A DNA stretch of 49,180 nt from Chitinispirillales bacterium (GTDB taxonomy: Bacteria; Fibrobacterota; Chitinivibrionia; Chitinivibrionales; Chitinispirillaceae). The translations under genes were made by a program, and so were the position numbers. The notes below the pieces were generated by a model. The model was given only the letters and a program-made list of their open reading frames with translations, had not been told where the DNA came from and did not search any database. Positions 15,903-24,398 of the stretch are shown one piece after another. Numbering within the stretch: position 1 is the first letter of the stretch; every line of letters begins with the position of its first letter. The stretch covers positions 1 through 49,180 of the forward strand of contig JAITFI010000010.1 in NCBI GenBank assembly GCA_031281485.1, written 5' to 3'.

Positions 15903-16697
15903 GGTATTGCCTCCTCCTTTTAATATGTTTTTGAAGTTTTCTTCGTTTTCAGGCGATAGTTTGCCTTTGTACATGAAATGTTTTAGCCATCCAAGCAAAG
16001 CGAGCGCGTCGTCTACGGGCATGTCCGGGGCGAATTTCTCCAAGAGTTCCGTAACTTCTTCCTCCGACACCCTGTTTTCAGGGTTTTCGAGGCGCCGCTT
16101 GTCCAATAAAAATACTATATCGAGTATCTTCTTTGTTAATAACATCGTGGCCTCATCCGTCCGCTTCAAGTCAAACAGTAGGTAGTTGAAGTCTATGATG
16201 TAGTCGCCGAAGATTTCATAGTTTTCCGTATACTCCTTATACGTCCTGACAGCCGTCCAGTTGTCGTTGCCGTTGTATAGGATTATCGGCACAATGGCCG
16301 GGAGTCGGAAGTCTTTGCGCTCACGTATATCCTTTTCTTCGTTTTTGAACAGGTCGTTCAGCAACTCCACCATATATCTCAATAGTCTGAACGGCATTGT
16401 ATGGTCAACCTGCGATTGCAATTCAACCAACACATAAAAGTATACGTCCGAGCCTTTTATTTTCAGTTTATATATCAGGTCGGAATCTATTTCTCTATAC
16501 TCCGGCGTAACAAAACTCTTGTTTACCGTCGCTAAATCATCGGCGGATATGTCGGCTGTCCACGGCGCGGCTATGTACTTCTTCAGGAAGTGCAGGAAGT
16601 TGGCCGCGTTGGACAGCACGGACTTATAGCTCTCGTCGTGCTTCAGGTTCTGCCCTCCGGCGTCTTGGGCTTGGTTTTCGTCGTTTGTCGCGGCCAT
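15720..16697 (-). CDS. Rpn-family recombination-promoting nuclease (RpnL; PD-(D/E)XK)
   Basis: This 325-residue protein belongs to the Rpn / PD-(D/E)XK 'putative transposase' family. The nuclease core is residues 60-130, with D73 in EIDSDLIYKL and the E92-x-Q94 motif in VELQSQVDH, followed by PFRLLRYM. A helical middle leads to a C-terminal helical tail ending GLTIDEILQL. Rpn proteins cut DNA, stimulate RecA-independent recombination, and in E. coli act as antiphage toxins held off by their own C-terminal fragment. AGGAAAC precedes the ATG. The promoter TTTG-N21-TATATTAT lies at 16751-16783. It is followed by two stand-alone copies of its C-terminus. Although called a transposase, no terminal repeats are visible. 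Confidence 0.88.
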   Translation of the reverse strand: MAATNDENQAQDAGGQNLKHDESYKSVLSNAANFLHFLKKYIAAPWTADISADDLATVNKSFVTPEYREIDSDLIYKLKIKGSDVYFYVLVELQSQVDHTMPFRLLRYMVELLNDLFKNEEKDIRERKDFRLPAIVPIILYNGNDNWTAVRTYKEYTENYEIFGDYIIDFNYLLFDLKRTDEATMLLTKKILDIVFLLDKRRLENPENRVSEEEVTELLEKFAPDMPVDDALALLGWLKHFMYKGKLSPENEENFKNILKGGGNTMKHAVEIWRDEMIDVATRDGRREGERNKAFEIARKLRAKGTSVEDIADATGLTIDEILQL

Positions 16698-16750
16698 GTC
16701 CGGCGTTTCCTGTGCGTTATGGTGTACGGTTACTGGTGTTTCGTCTTATA

Positions 16751-16783
16751 ATAATATACTATATTGCGTCGCAGAAAGCCAAA
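16751..16783 (-). promoter_or_regulatory. Promoter of rpn (TTTG-N21-TATATTAT)
   Basis: On the reverse strand, TTTG (16780-16783) and TATATTAT (16751-16758) are exactly 21 bases apart, about 53 bases before the rpn start. Confidence 0.65.
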
Positions 16784-16804
16784 ATATTAATAAGGCAGTT
16801 TATT

Positions 16805-17539
16805 CTACCAAGTCCGGCATATTTCAGGTTTTTCTATGTCTAATTTGCCTTCTTCTTCGTGTATTTTCACAATGTACAAGCCGTTTTCCCTTGCGATTTT
16901 CTTCGCGGTATCGTCTATAGCGACACCAACAACAGCTCCAAAGAGTTTTTTGTCTTTAATATCCGCATCATCTTCGCGGTCGCGTAAATCCTGTAAACGC
17001 TCTAAATGTTCCCTCACGTGCAATTCTCTCAGGCGGGTTTTTACTTCTACGGCTAATGCTTCTGTGGGGCCGCGTAAGAGCAAATCTACTTGGGTGATGT
17101 CTTCTTTTCTACCGGCAATAACTCCGCGTATTAGCTTATCCGGTTCCGACAGATCAAAATTATGGCCTTGCGCGTTCATGTTGTGACGCAATTTAGGAAC
17201 GACGATAAGTTCCATTATGGTGCCGAGCCGATTATTCACGCCGCCAATGTTTTCGGATACCCTGTCAACCCTATTTGACATTCTATCGATATTTTCGGTT
17301 AGTCTTTGGAGAGCTTTATCCGTCTCTTCGCGAGATTTCGCCATTCGCGCTTCCGTCTCTTCGCGAGATTTCGCCATTCTAGCCTCGGTTTTGGCGTGAT
17401 TTTCAGCTGTAATAGCCATAAACTCATCAAGCGTGAGCTTCCTCGGTTTCGGCGGGGTTTTCTTTTTTGAATAGGTTTTTTTCGCTACCTTTTTGGTCGC
17501 TTTTTTGGCTGTGCCGGTATTTGGGTTCTTTCTGTTCAT
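16805..17539 (-). CDS. Coiled-coil protein with PD-(D/E)XK nuclease-like domain
   Basis: The N-terminus is lysine-rich and basic (AKKATKKVAKKTYSKKKTPPKPRK), suggesting nucleic-acid binding. A coiled coil (about 45-110) contains a direct peptide repeat TEARMAKSREE. The C-terminal domain has the PD-(D/E)XK layout: E110, D152 in ITQVDLLL and E165-x-K167 in ALAVEVKTRL, then KKLFGAVVGVAIDDTAKKIARENGLYIV. This is a common accessory-gene family (DUF3782-like) of unknown role. It sits 107 bases upstream of rpn on the same strand, with its own promoter. The DNA behind the peptide repeat is a near-perfect ~33-bp direct repeat. Confidence 0.75.
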   Translation of the reverse strand: MNRKNPNTGTAKKATKKVAKKTYSKKKTPPKPRKLTLDEFMAITAENHAKTEARMAKSREETEARMAKSREETDKALQRLTENIDRMSNRVDRVSENIGGVNNRLGTIMELIVVPKLRHNMNAQGHNFDLSEPDKLIRGVIAGRKEDITQVDLLLRGPTEALAVEVKTRLRELHVREHLERLQDLRDREDDADIKDKKLFGAVVGVAIDDTAKKIARENGLYIVKIHEEEGKLDIEKPEICRTW

Positions 17540-17588
17540 ACTTGCCTCCGGATTTGTTGTTTATTTCGTGTTTTTAATACGATATACA

Positions 17589-17621
17589 ATAATATAATAA
17601 ATGTGTCAGTATATTTGCAAT
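17589..17621 (-). promoter_or_regulatory. Promoter of coiled-coil nuclease gene (ATTG-N21-TATATTAT)
   Basis: On the reverse strand ATTG (17618-17621) and TATATTAT (17589-17596) are 21 bases apart, 50 bases before the start codon at 17539. Confidence 0.6.
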
Positions 17622-17713
17622 ATTTTTTTATGGAACAGAAACTACGGATTTTCGGCTTTGCCCGGTGATGGCCGCTATTACTACGATCGTAACTCATCAA
17701 TAATCTCTATAGT

Positions 17714-18631
17714 TCAATCCGAAACCCTAAACCCTTTCCGGCTCCTGGGATGAAAGCTCCTATGCACCTCCAGCAGATACTCTCTGTCGACGTGCGTGTA
17801 GATCTCCGTCGTTACTATGTTTGAGTGGCCGAGCATCTCCTGAACCGTCCGTATGTCGGCCCCGCCCTCTAACAGGTGCGTGGCGAAGGAGTGGCGGAAG
17901 GTGTGGGGGGATATCTCTTTTTTCACACCGCCTGCCGCCGCGTATTGCTGCACCATTTTCCATATTCCCATACGCGAAAAACCGCGACCGCGAAAATTAA
18001 GAAAGAGCGTGCTGCCGGAATACGGCTTTGCCGACAATCCTCTCTCTTTCTCTACGTATTGATCGATCCAGTAAAGCGCGCTTTCGCCTATGGGCACTAT
18101 GCGCTCTTTTGATCCCTTGCCTATGACGCGGACCAATTGCTCCTTCTCCAAAAGCTGTTCCGTCGTGAAGGCGCAGAGCTCCGACACGCGCATTCCCGTG
18201 GCGTAAAGCGTCTCAATGATAGCGCGGTCGCGTATACCGCTCTTCCCCTCCAAATTCACGGCGTTGATCACCGCGTCCACCTCCTCCACCGACAACACCG
18301 ACGGCAGCGTCCGCGTCCGCTTGGGGCTTTCTAAAAGCTCCGTCGGGTCGCTTGATATGTAACCCTCTACGGCGATGAAGGCGAAGAAGCTTCTCATTGA
18401 CGACACCGTGCGCTGTATGGAGGTCGCGGCGAAGCCTATGTCATAGAGCAGCCTGACGTAGGCGGAGAGGAGTTGCGGCGTCACCTTTTGTAAATCAATA
18501 GCGTCGTGCTGGGCTAAATATCCGGCGAGTCTTTGCAAATCGAAGCGGTATGAGACGGCGGTATTGCCGCTCAGCGTCTTTTCCAATTGCAGGTAGGCCA
18601 TGTAAGAATCCAAGTAGGGCATTTCCGGCAT
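17714..18631 (-). CDS. xerD: Site-specific tyrosine recombinase XerD
   Basis: XerD resolves chromosome dimers at dif with a XerC partner. The 305-residue protein has the SAM-like N-terminal domain (LDSYMAYLQLEKTLSGNTAVSYRFDL) and the complete catalytic set R148, K172, H243, R246, H269 and Y278 in HTFRHSFATHLLEGG and TEIYTHV. The length and motifs are those of a housekeeping Xer rather than a phage integrase. GAAGG lies 7 bases before the ATG. It is last in a reverse-strand run with the MBL hydrolase, murB and the GAF gene. XerC or XerD cannot be separated without alignment; XerD is the better guess. Confidence 0.9.
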   Translation of the reverse strand: MPEMPYLDSYMAYLQLEKTLSGNTAVSYRFDLQRLAGYLAQHDAIDLQKVTPQLLSAYVRLLYDIGFAATSIQRTVSSMRSFFAFIAVEGYISSDPTELLESPKRTRTLPSVLSVEEVDAVINAVNLEGKSGIRDRAIIETLYATGMRVSELCAFTTEQLLEKEQLVRVIGKGSKERIVPIGESALYWIDQYVEKERGLSAKPYSGSTLFLNFRGRGFSRMGIWKMVQQYAAAGGVKKEISPHTFRHSFATHLLEGGADIRTVQEMLGHSNIVTTEIYTHVDREYLLEVHRSFHPRSRKGFRVSD

Positions 18632-18708
18632 AAAAAGCCTTCGGGTTGAATCTTATCGGCTATTGTTGATATGATATGTGTCAATTCGACAATGATACGT
18701 ATTAACCG

Positions 18709-19326
18709 CTACCGCAAAAAGGGATTGCTCCGCGTCTCCCGCTCAACCGTGGTCCGCCCGCCGTGCCCGGGGCACAGGACCGTTTGGGGCAGCAGCGTCA
18801 GAATCTTCTCTCTAATGCTCTTTATCAATTGGACGGAATCGCCGCCGGGCAAGTCCGTCCTGCCGACCGATCCGGCGAAGATCGTGTCGCCGCAAAAACA
18901 GGTCTCGCCGAAGACAAAAGCGCAGCCGCCTTGCGTATGGCCGGGGACGTGCAGCACCGTAAACTCAAACTCCCCTACCCGCGTCGCCCCCTCCGGCAGC
19001 GGATTGATACCGCTGTTAACTGCGAAATCCACTCCCATCAAGACCGAGCCGTTGCGATTCGAGTCGGCCAGCATATTTTTATCATTATCGTGGATAAAGA
19101 TTTTTGCCTCTTTGTATTCGTCAAGTATCTCCGGGATTCCCATTATGTGGTCGAAGTGGCCGTGAGTCAGCAGTATCGCTATCGGACGCAATTTCTCTTT
19201 GCGCAAGTAATTGACCACGTCGCGGCAATGGTCGGACGGGTCGATCACTAAGCAATCGCCGTTTGTTTGCGGGATGACATAGGTATTTACTTCCAACTGG
19301 CCGGTTACTATTTTTTTGTAATCCAT
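18709..19326 (-). CDS. MBL-fold metallo-hydrolase (glyoxalase II-like)
   Basis: The beta-lactamase-fold zinc motif appears as LTHGHFDHIMG (HxHxDH). Further ligands lie in HVPGHTQGGCAFVFGETCFCGDTIFAGSVGRTDLPGG and CPGHGGRTTVERE near the end. At 205 residues it matches the short bacterial glyoxalase II/YcbL-type hydrolases that cleave thioesters such as S-lactoylglutathione; the true substrate is not evident. It sits 47 bases after murB and 77 before xerD. Confidence 0.9.
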   Translation of the reverse strand: MDYKKIVTGQLEVNTYVIPQTNGDCLVIDPSDHCRDVVNYLRKEKLRPIAILLTHGHFDHIMGIPEILDEYKEAKIFIHDNDKNMLADSNRNGSVLMGVDFAVNSGINPLPEGATRVGEFEFTVLHVPGHTQGGCAFVFGETCFCGDTIFAGSVGRTDLPGGDSVQLIKSIREKILTLLPQTVLCPGHGGRTTVERETRSNPFLR

Positions 19327-19373
19327 GAGACTGCGCCTTTTGTTGTTTATTGGGTTTAATTGTTATTAGTAAG

Positions 19374-20267
19374 TCAACTTTTATACAACGGTTCGCGAAA
19401 TTCACCAAGAAAAATCACCTCCGGCTCCAACAGCACGCCGTGCTTTTCAAAGACCGCTTGCTGCACGTGCCTTATCAGCGCACGGACATCCTCCGCTTTG
19501 GCGCTTCCCGTGTTGATAATGAAATTCGCGTGTTTTTCCGAGACCTCGGCCAAGCCTATCCTGAAACCCTTCAAGCCGCAGGATTCCACAAGCGTACCGG
19601 CGAAACCGTCGGGCGGGCGCTTGAAGACGCTTCCGCAGCTGGGTGAATCGACCGGCTGTTTCGCCCTGCGCTTGGCAATTATGTCGTCACGTAAAGATTT
19701 AAGCTGCGCCGCGTCGCCGGAGGTAAAATCAAAGGTCGCGGAGAGCACCACGTCGCCGCCGCCTTTAAGCGCGCTGGTTCTGTAGCCAAAATTCAAATCT
19801 TTGACCGGAATGGTCTCTATCATGAGCGCGGACGCCTTCAACACGCGAACACTGCGCAACGTTTTTGAGACGTCGGCGTCAAAGGCGCCGGCGTTCATCA
19901 CCACGGCGCCGCCTACCGTTCCGGGGATGCCGGACAGGCACTCTATACCGGCGCAACCCCTCTCCGCGGCTTCGCCGGCCAGATCGTCCAACGGGGTGCC
20001 GCTCAACACGAAAGCCGTGGTTTTGTCCCAACTCAGCGCAGAGAAATATTTGGAGAGGTTCACCACAAGCCCGGCGAAACCGGCGTCGCTTATCAGCACG
20101 TTGGAACCGTTGCCGAGGACGAAGAGCGGCAGCCCATTATCCGCGGCGAAGCGGCACGCCTCTACAATCCCGCTCTCTGAGCGCGGCTCGACGTAATACC
20201 GCGCCGGCCCGCCTATGCGATAGGAGGTCTTGTCGGCAAGACGAACGTTTTCGGCTATCTTGAGCAT
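19374..20267 (-). CDS. murB: UDP-N-acetylenolpyruvoylglucosamine reductase
   Basis: This FAD enzyme makes UDP-N-acetylmuramic acid for peptidoglycan. FAD-binding motifs are present (GNGSNVLISDAGFAGLVV, GIPGTVGGAVVMNAGAF), as are NFGYRTSALK, the catalytic SCGSVFKRP near residue 225 and the C-terminal glutamate region LLEPEVIFLG. The length of 297 residues and absence of the extra C-terminal loop suggest a type II MurB. The frame opens at a TTG two codons upstream; the ATG at 20267 is preferred. It lies 74 bases after the GAF gene. Confidence 0.95.
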   Translation of the reverse strand: MLKIAENVRLADKTSYRIGGPARYYVEPRSESGIVEACRFAADNGLPLFVLGNGSNVLISDAGFAGLVVNLSKYFSALSWDKTTAFVLSGTPLDDLAGEAAERGCAGIECLSGIPGTVGGAVVMNAGAFDADVSKTLRSVRVLKASALMIETIPVKDLNFGYRTSALKGGGDVVLSATFDFTSGDAAQLKSLRDDIIAKRRAKQPVDSPSCGSVFKRPPDGFAGTLVESCGLKGFRIGLAEVSEKHANFIINTGSAKAEDVRALIRHVQQAVFEKHGVLLEPEVIFLGEFREPLYKS

Positions 20268-20341
20268 TCGCAATCCATAAAAATCAATTTAATTACCACG
20301 AACCGCGCAAACCGACATGAACACGACCGCAAAAATTTTAA

Positions 20342-21358
20342 TTATCCCTCGGCCTCGGCGCTGTAGAGGCTTATTCTATCAATAGACAGCGCCGCGTAAC
20401 GAGCTAAGAATCGGACCACCCCTATGTCGTCGGTCGAGAACGGATACGCGTGCGCCTTCACCTGATCGGCGGAGGTAAGCGTTATGCCCTTCTCAATTTT
20501 TCTGTTGATAAGCTGCAGAACGCCCACCACCTCGTCCTCAATGTTTATGAGCGGCATCGTGAGCACCGACCTGCAGTGGTAGCCCGGCGAGCAGATGAAG
20601 CTCCTGTCGTCCTTGAACGGGGCGTCGGGGCGTATCTTCTCTATGTCGTCGACCTCTATGAACTGCCCGGTGTATACCGCGCAACCGGCGAGCGTGTCGG
20701 TACCGACCTTGATCACGCCCCCCGGCGCCTCGCCGCCTTTAAAAGAGTCGCTCTGGCAGTGCATAAACCGCAACGTGTCGCACAATCTGTTATCCACCAT
20801 CCGGTCCCGCACGTAAATGCACCCTGCGTCGGCACACACCGCCTCGCGGTTCACCCTCAGTATGTGTTCCAAGAGCGCCGGAAGATCGTTCTCGTAGCAC
20901 AACTCCATGCCTATGGCGGCAAGGCTGTCCTTCTGTTTGCGGCTGCTCGAGATCTGCGTCTCCAGAGCCCTGCGCTTGGAGAGCGCGGCGGCGCCGCGGA
21001 CAATGGAAAGCGCCAAGCTCGCCGCCGCCGCCTCGGAGAGCGGCGAGACAAAAACGCCGCTGACCGGAAGATCGTAGATATACCGGGGAACCGCGCCATC
21101 GCCGATGCACTGGTAAAAGGGCACGTCGTCAACAAAGTCTATATGCTGCGCCGCAAAAAAATGGCTGATCTTCTCGCGGCTGCACGGCAGGTAAGATATA
21201 ACGCCGGCCGGATACTCGCCGCTCTCAGCCAAAACACCGCCGACTAAACGCAACGTAGCGGACAGCTCAAGCCCGTAGCGCTCAACCGCCGCGCCTACAA
21301 GCTCGGCGTCGCATTTGGGCATGCTGCCCATAACGACAATCTTACGCCCGATCGCCAT
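20342..21358 (-). CDS. GAF-domain sensor protein without output domain
   Basis: The first ~125 residues form an alpha/beta module (RKIVVMGSMPKCDAELVGAAVERYG) resembling a degenerate receiver or nucleotide-binding fold. A GAF domain (about 155-330) follows, containing RSVLTMPLINIEDEVVGVLQLINRK. In this GAF class the domain usually sits before HD-GYP, kinase or guanylate cyclase modules, but here the protein ends just after it. It may signal by protein contact, perhaps with an unlinked partner. It contains several cysteines (VCADAGC, CQSD, AGCAVY) that might hold a cofactor. No gene next to it explains its partner. Confidence 0.75.
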   Translation of the reverse strand: MAIGRKIVVMGSMPKCDAELVGAAVERYGLELSATLRLVGGVLAESGEYPAGVISYLPCSREKISHFFAAQHIDFVDDVPFYQCIGDGAVPRYIYDLPVSGVFVSPLSEAAAASLALSIVRGAAALSKRRALETQISSSRKQKDSLAAIGMELCYENDLPALLEHILRVNREAVCADAGCIYVRDRMVDNRLCDTLRFMHCQSDSFKGGEAPGGVIKVGTDTLAGCAVYTGQFIEVDDIEKIRPDAPFKDDRSFICSPGYHCRSVLTMPLINIEDEVVGVLQLINRKIEKGITLTSADQVKAHAYPFSTDDIGVVRFLARYAALSIDRISLYSAEAEG

Positions 21359-21375
21359 AATTAGTATCTTCCGCT

Positions 21376-21408
21376 AAAAAAATCCCCTCCTTGGCCTTTG
21401 GAGGGGAT
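21376..21408 (-). terminator. Rho-independent terminator of the 744-residue surface-protein gene
   Basis: On the reverse strand a 9-bp stem (ATCCCCTCC / GGAGGGGAT, 21382-21408) is followed by a run of T (21376-21382). It lies 80 bases after the stop codon at 21488. Confidence 0.8.
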
Positions 21409-21487
21409 GTGGTGAAAAGCGGCGGGGCGGGGGTTGGCCGCAAACCGACGCTTTTTACATCTATAAACAAACACTGCACGTTAAGCT

Positions 21488-23722
21488 CTATCGCTTCGCT
21501 TTTGACAACGACGGCACTGGAACGGGGTCGTTTTTAACGCAACGCACGGAGTTCCCGTACTCCTTTTTGGCATTGCCATCTGTCACTCTTTTTTCGCTGT
21601 AGCTCATGATCCGGTTGTAGGCATAATCATCATCCTTCGCTATAGCCGTCCACCAATAACCGGCACTACCGGCCTCATCGAAATCGATGAGAAGGCGGCC
21701 GCCGGGCAAGGCCGAAAATCCAAAATTATCAGTACCCTTACCATTTTCTTTCCAATCGTTGGTCGCAGCTTTCAACTTCTCGCCTGCAACCGTATCACCG
21801 CCTACCGTTGCTACCAACTTCCTCCAATCTGAAGTATCAGGCAAACTCCACCCCGTCGGACAAACCGCCTTCGCCGTATTCCAATTATACAACCTACCGT
21901 ACTTACCGCAATTAGTGCTATCGTCATCATAACACCATGAACCGGTACCGTCTAGCGTATCATAGTTCAGATTCGACGCCATCCAAATCTTACCGCCTAT
22001 CTCCACCGTCGGATACTTTTTACCTTTATATGTGAGCGAATCACTTGAAATTTTGCCGGTCTGCGTGAAATTCGCCGTTACCGTTACCGCCTTTGCGGGC
22101 ATGATAAACCATGTTGAATCTTTGCTCGCGTTGTTAAACTTTACGCTGGCGCTGTCTGTAGACGTCCAATTATTAAATATCTTCCCAGCCGGCGGCGTTC
22201 CCGCCCTTATCTTGACCGTATCGTTCGCCTTGTAGGAACCGCTATCTGACGCGCCTGCACCGACGCTTACAACTGTTACTTTGTACTTCGTAGCCGTAGT
22301 GTCCGCCTCAAAATTCGCCGTTATCGTCACCGCCCTTGCCGGCATAATAAACGTTGTCCTCACGCTGTCAGCTTTGCCAAATTGTATGGCGGTATCCGTT
22401 GACGTCCAATTTTTGAACTTATAGCCGGAACTCGCCGTGGCCGATATACGGACCGTATCTCCGGCGCTGATGCCCGACTGACTGCCGTTCGGCGTAGTGC
22501 TTCCGCCCGCCGCCGGATTTCTGTTAACAGTTAACGTGTAGGTTGAGCCGCCGGCAGGGAGCGGTAGCCAATTCGCGGTGTAACTCCTGTTGCCCGTGCT
22601 GCCTTTCGCGATTGTCACGACCGTATCCGCTTTAGTGACGTTCGTTCCCGTCCAACCTACGAATGTGGAATCCGTCTTAGTCGGATTTTTCAGCGTAAAT
22701 GTATCTGTTTCTATAGTATAGCTCGTTGGATTTGCGTTGGCTGTATCCAAGGCTCCGCCGTTAAGAGTATATGTTATCGTATATGTTGTAATGGCCCACC
22801 GAGCATAGATTACGGTATCCGTATTAAATACCATACTTGTATCCACCCGCGTACCGCCCGTATCCGCTTGTGTTGTGAACCATCCGCCAAATGTGTATCC
22901 GTTTCTTGTAGGCGTGGGCAGGCTTGCGAGCTTGCCGTAAGCATTTGTGTAACCGGAGTCCCGGGAAACGCCGGCGTTGAACGTTATCTTTTTGGCGGTC
23001 TCCGATATATCTTCAAACACCGCCGTCACCTTTAAAACCGTATCCGGCATAGTAAACATAACCGTTACATTATTGGCGCTGGGAAAGAATGTTACGCCGG
23101 CGACTGAAGATACCCATCTTATGAACTGACGACCGGACGGCGGCGTTCCTGCCGTTATGGCTACCGTATCACCCGCCGCGTAAACGCTGTCCCGGGACGC
23201 GCCCGCACCTTCGCTCTCTACCGTCACCGCGTGTTTTACGGTCTGCGGCATCTCTTCAAACACGGCGGTCACCGTCACGGCTCTCGCCGGCATACTGAAC
23301 ATAACCGTCGGGTAATCGGCGCCGGGAACGAACGTTACGGCGTCGCCTGAAGACTCCCACCTTATGAACTGACTGCCGGACGGCGGCGTTCCCGCCGTTA
23401 CGGTAACCATCGCGTAGAGCGGGTATTCGCCGTCGCCCGTCGCGCCGACACCCTCGCTTGATACCGTTACCGCGTATTTTACGGTATCGGGCGTCGTGAC
23501 GTCGCACCTGGTACCGGCCGGGACTAAGTTCCCGTTGGCGCACACATCGTACACTATGCCGTCGCTACCGCATTTTTGGGATTTCGGGTCAAACACTTCG
23601 TATTGGTCGCCGCAGGAATCGGGCACAGAGGAGCAGGTAAGCCAAAGGACAGCCGCGAAAAGAAAGATAACGCAGCGCGATACGGCGTCGAATTTGCTTA
23701 AACGTTTCCTCATATTGGCCAT
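21488..23722 (-). CDS. Large surface protein with InlB-type repeats and C-terminal FISUMP domain
   Basis: The 744-residue protein starts with a basic segment and hydrophobic helix ending FAAVLWLTCSSVPDSC, a signal that may be a non-canonical lipobox. Next comes a short cysteine-rich module (GDQYEVFDPKSQKCGSDGIVYDVC). About four divergent Big/InlB-like repeats of ~75 residues follow (pattern VTAGTPPSG.QFIRW...MFSMPARAVTVTAVFE), interrupted by two Listeria-Bacteroides repeats (YTFGGWFTTQADTGG and TFVGWTGTN). The last ~170 residues are a FISUMP domain (VEIGGKIWMASNLNYD to NSVRCVKN). Such proteins are surface-displayed adhesins or binding proteins. It lies 18 bases after the upstream membrane gene, so they form an operon. 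Confidence 0.9.
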   Translation of the reverse strand: MANMRKRLSKFDAVSRCVIFLFAAVLWLTCSSVPDSCGDQYEVFDPKSQKCGSDGIVYDVCANGNLVPAGTRCDVTTPDTVKYAVTVSSEGVGATGDGEYPLYAMVTVTAGTPPSGSQFIRWESSGDAVTFVPGADYPTVMFSMPARAVTVTAVFEEMPQTVKHAVTVESEGAGASRDSVYAAGDTVAITAGTPPSGRQFIRWVSSVAGVTFFPSANNVTVMFTMPDTVLKVTAVFEDISETAKKITFNAGVSRDSGYTNAYGKLASLPTPTRNGYTFGGWFTTQADTGGTRVDTSMVFNTDTVIYARWAITTYTITYTLNGGALDTANANPTSYTIETDTFTLKNPTKTDSTFVGWTGTNVTKADTVVTIAKGSTGNRSYTANWLPLPAGGSTYTLTVNRNPAAGGSTTPNGSQSGISAGDTVRISATASSGYKFKNWTSTDTAIQFGKADSVRTTFIMPARAVTITANFEADTTATKYKVTVVSVGAGASDSGSYKANDTVKIRAGTPPAGKIFNNWTSTDSASVKFNNASKDSTWFIMPAKAVTVTANFTQTGKISSDSLTYKGKKYPTVEIGGKIWMASNLNYDTLDGTGSWCYDDDSTNCGKYGRLYNWNTAKAVCPTGWSLPDTSDWRKLVATVGGDTVAGEKLKAATNDWKENGKGTDNFGFSALPGGRLLIDFDEAGSAGYWWTAIAKDDDYAYNRIMSYSEKRVTDGNAKKEYGNSVRCVKNDPVPVPSLSKAKR

Positions 23723-23740
23723 TTTACATCTCGCTTTCGC

Positions 23741-24259
23741 TTAAAAAAGTATGTGAATGGTAATTCCCGAGGCAAGCAATACGGTGCCTAGGGTGTAGAC
23801 CAAGTTGCGTTTTGTTGCGGCGCTTTTGGCCTCCGCAGGACTGATTTTAAGGTATTCCTTGCCATTCTTGGATTCAGTTTTCGCCACTTTGCTGTTTTCG
23901 TATATGCCGTACGCAAACAACCCCGCCCCAACAACATCGAGGCCGATGGCCGTGTAGAAGAATACCTGCCTCCTCAGCGCTTGTTGATCCCGCGGTTTAT
24001 CGCTAACAACCGGTTTGCGCGCGACACCGCTCTCCGCGACGGCGTCCTCTTCCTGATCATCCGCCGCGGCTGATTCGGACGCGGACGACTCCGCTTCCGC
24101 TTCCTCTTCAGGCTCCGGCTCCGGATCGGCGGCCGCGCTAAGCTCTTTCAAGAAATCTAACGCGCTCGATTCGGCGTCGCCTGACGCGGACTGGCCTTGG
24201 GCAAAAGACGCCGCGCTCAAAATAAGCAATGGCAACATGATCGTCACGACTCTTCTCAT
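23741..24259 (-). CDS. Exported acidic protein with two C-terminal membrane helices
   Basis: This 172-residue protein has a signal peptide (VVTIMLPLLILSAASFAQG), then a strongly acidic low-complexity linker (PEPEPEEEAEAESS...) to about residue 90. Two hydrophobic helices (VFFYTAIGLDVVGAGLFAYGIY and LVYTLGTVLLASGITIHILF) flank a short polar loop. This shape recurs next to FISUMP proteins in my reading of such genomes, but I cannot name the family. It is co-transcribed with the 744-residue surface protein and may help anchor or assemble it. Confidence 0.75.
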   Translation of the reverse strand: MRRVVTIMLPLLILSAASFAQGQSASGDAESSALDFLKELSAAADPEPEPEEEAEAESSASESAAADDQEEDAVAESGVARKPVVSDKPRDQQALRRQVFFYTAIGLDVVGAGLFAYGIYENSKVAKTESKNGKEYLKISPAEAKSAATKRNLVYTLGTVLLASGITIHILF

Positions 24260-24290
24260 GGCGTTACATAGCCTCCCTTACGGAACATTG

Positions 24291-24346
24291 GCATAACGCA
24301 GGTAAGCGCCGACCTGCGGACGGTCGGCGCTTTCTAACCCTGCAAT
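24291..24346 (-). promoter_or_regulatory. Leader hairpin upstream of the surface-protein operon
   Basis: AAGCGCCGACC and GGTCGGCGCTT form a perfect 11-bp stem, and outer GCAGG/CCTGC bases extend it around a small bulge. It lies between the putative promoter (24348-24380) and the start at 24259, so it should form in the mRNA leader. No T-run follows. Confidence 0.5.
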
Positions 24347-24347
24347 A

Positions 24348-24380
24348 TTAATATATCTTATGCGGGGATGAAAAAACAAA
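24348..24380 (-). promoter_or_regulatory. Promoter of the surface-protein operon (TTTG-N21-TATATTAA)
   Basis: On the reverse strand TTTG (24377-24380) and TATATTAA (24348-24355) are 21 bases apart. Confidence 0.6.
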
Positions 24381-24398
24381 TGTTTTTTGAAAAAGCGT

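Noticed and set aside
15720-16697. Insertion sequence, because the Rpn family is often called a transposase
   Set aside because: No terminal inverted repeats or target duplication are visible; the module ends are ribosome-site repeats, not transposon ends.
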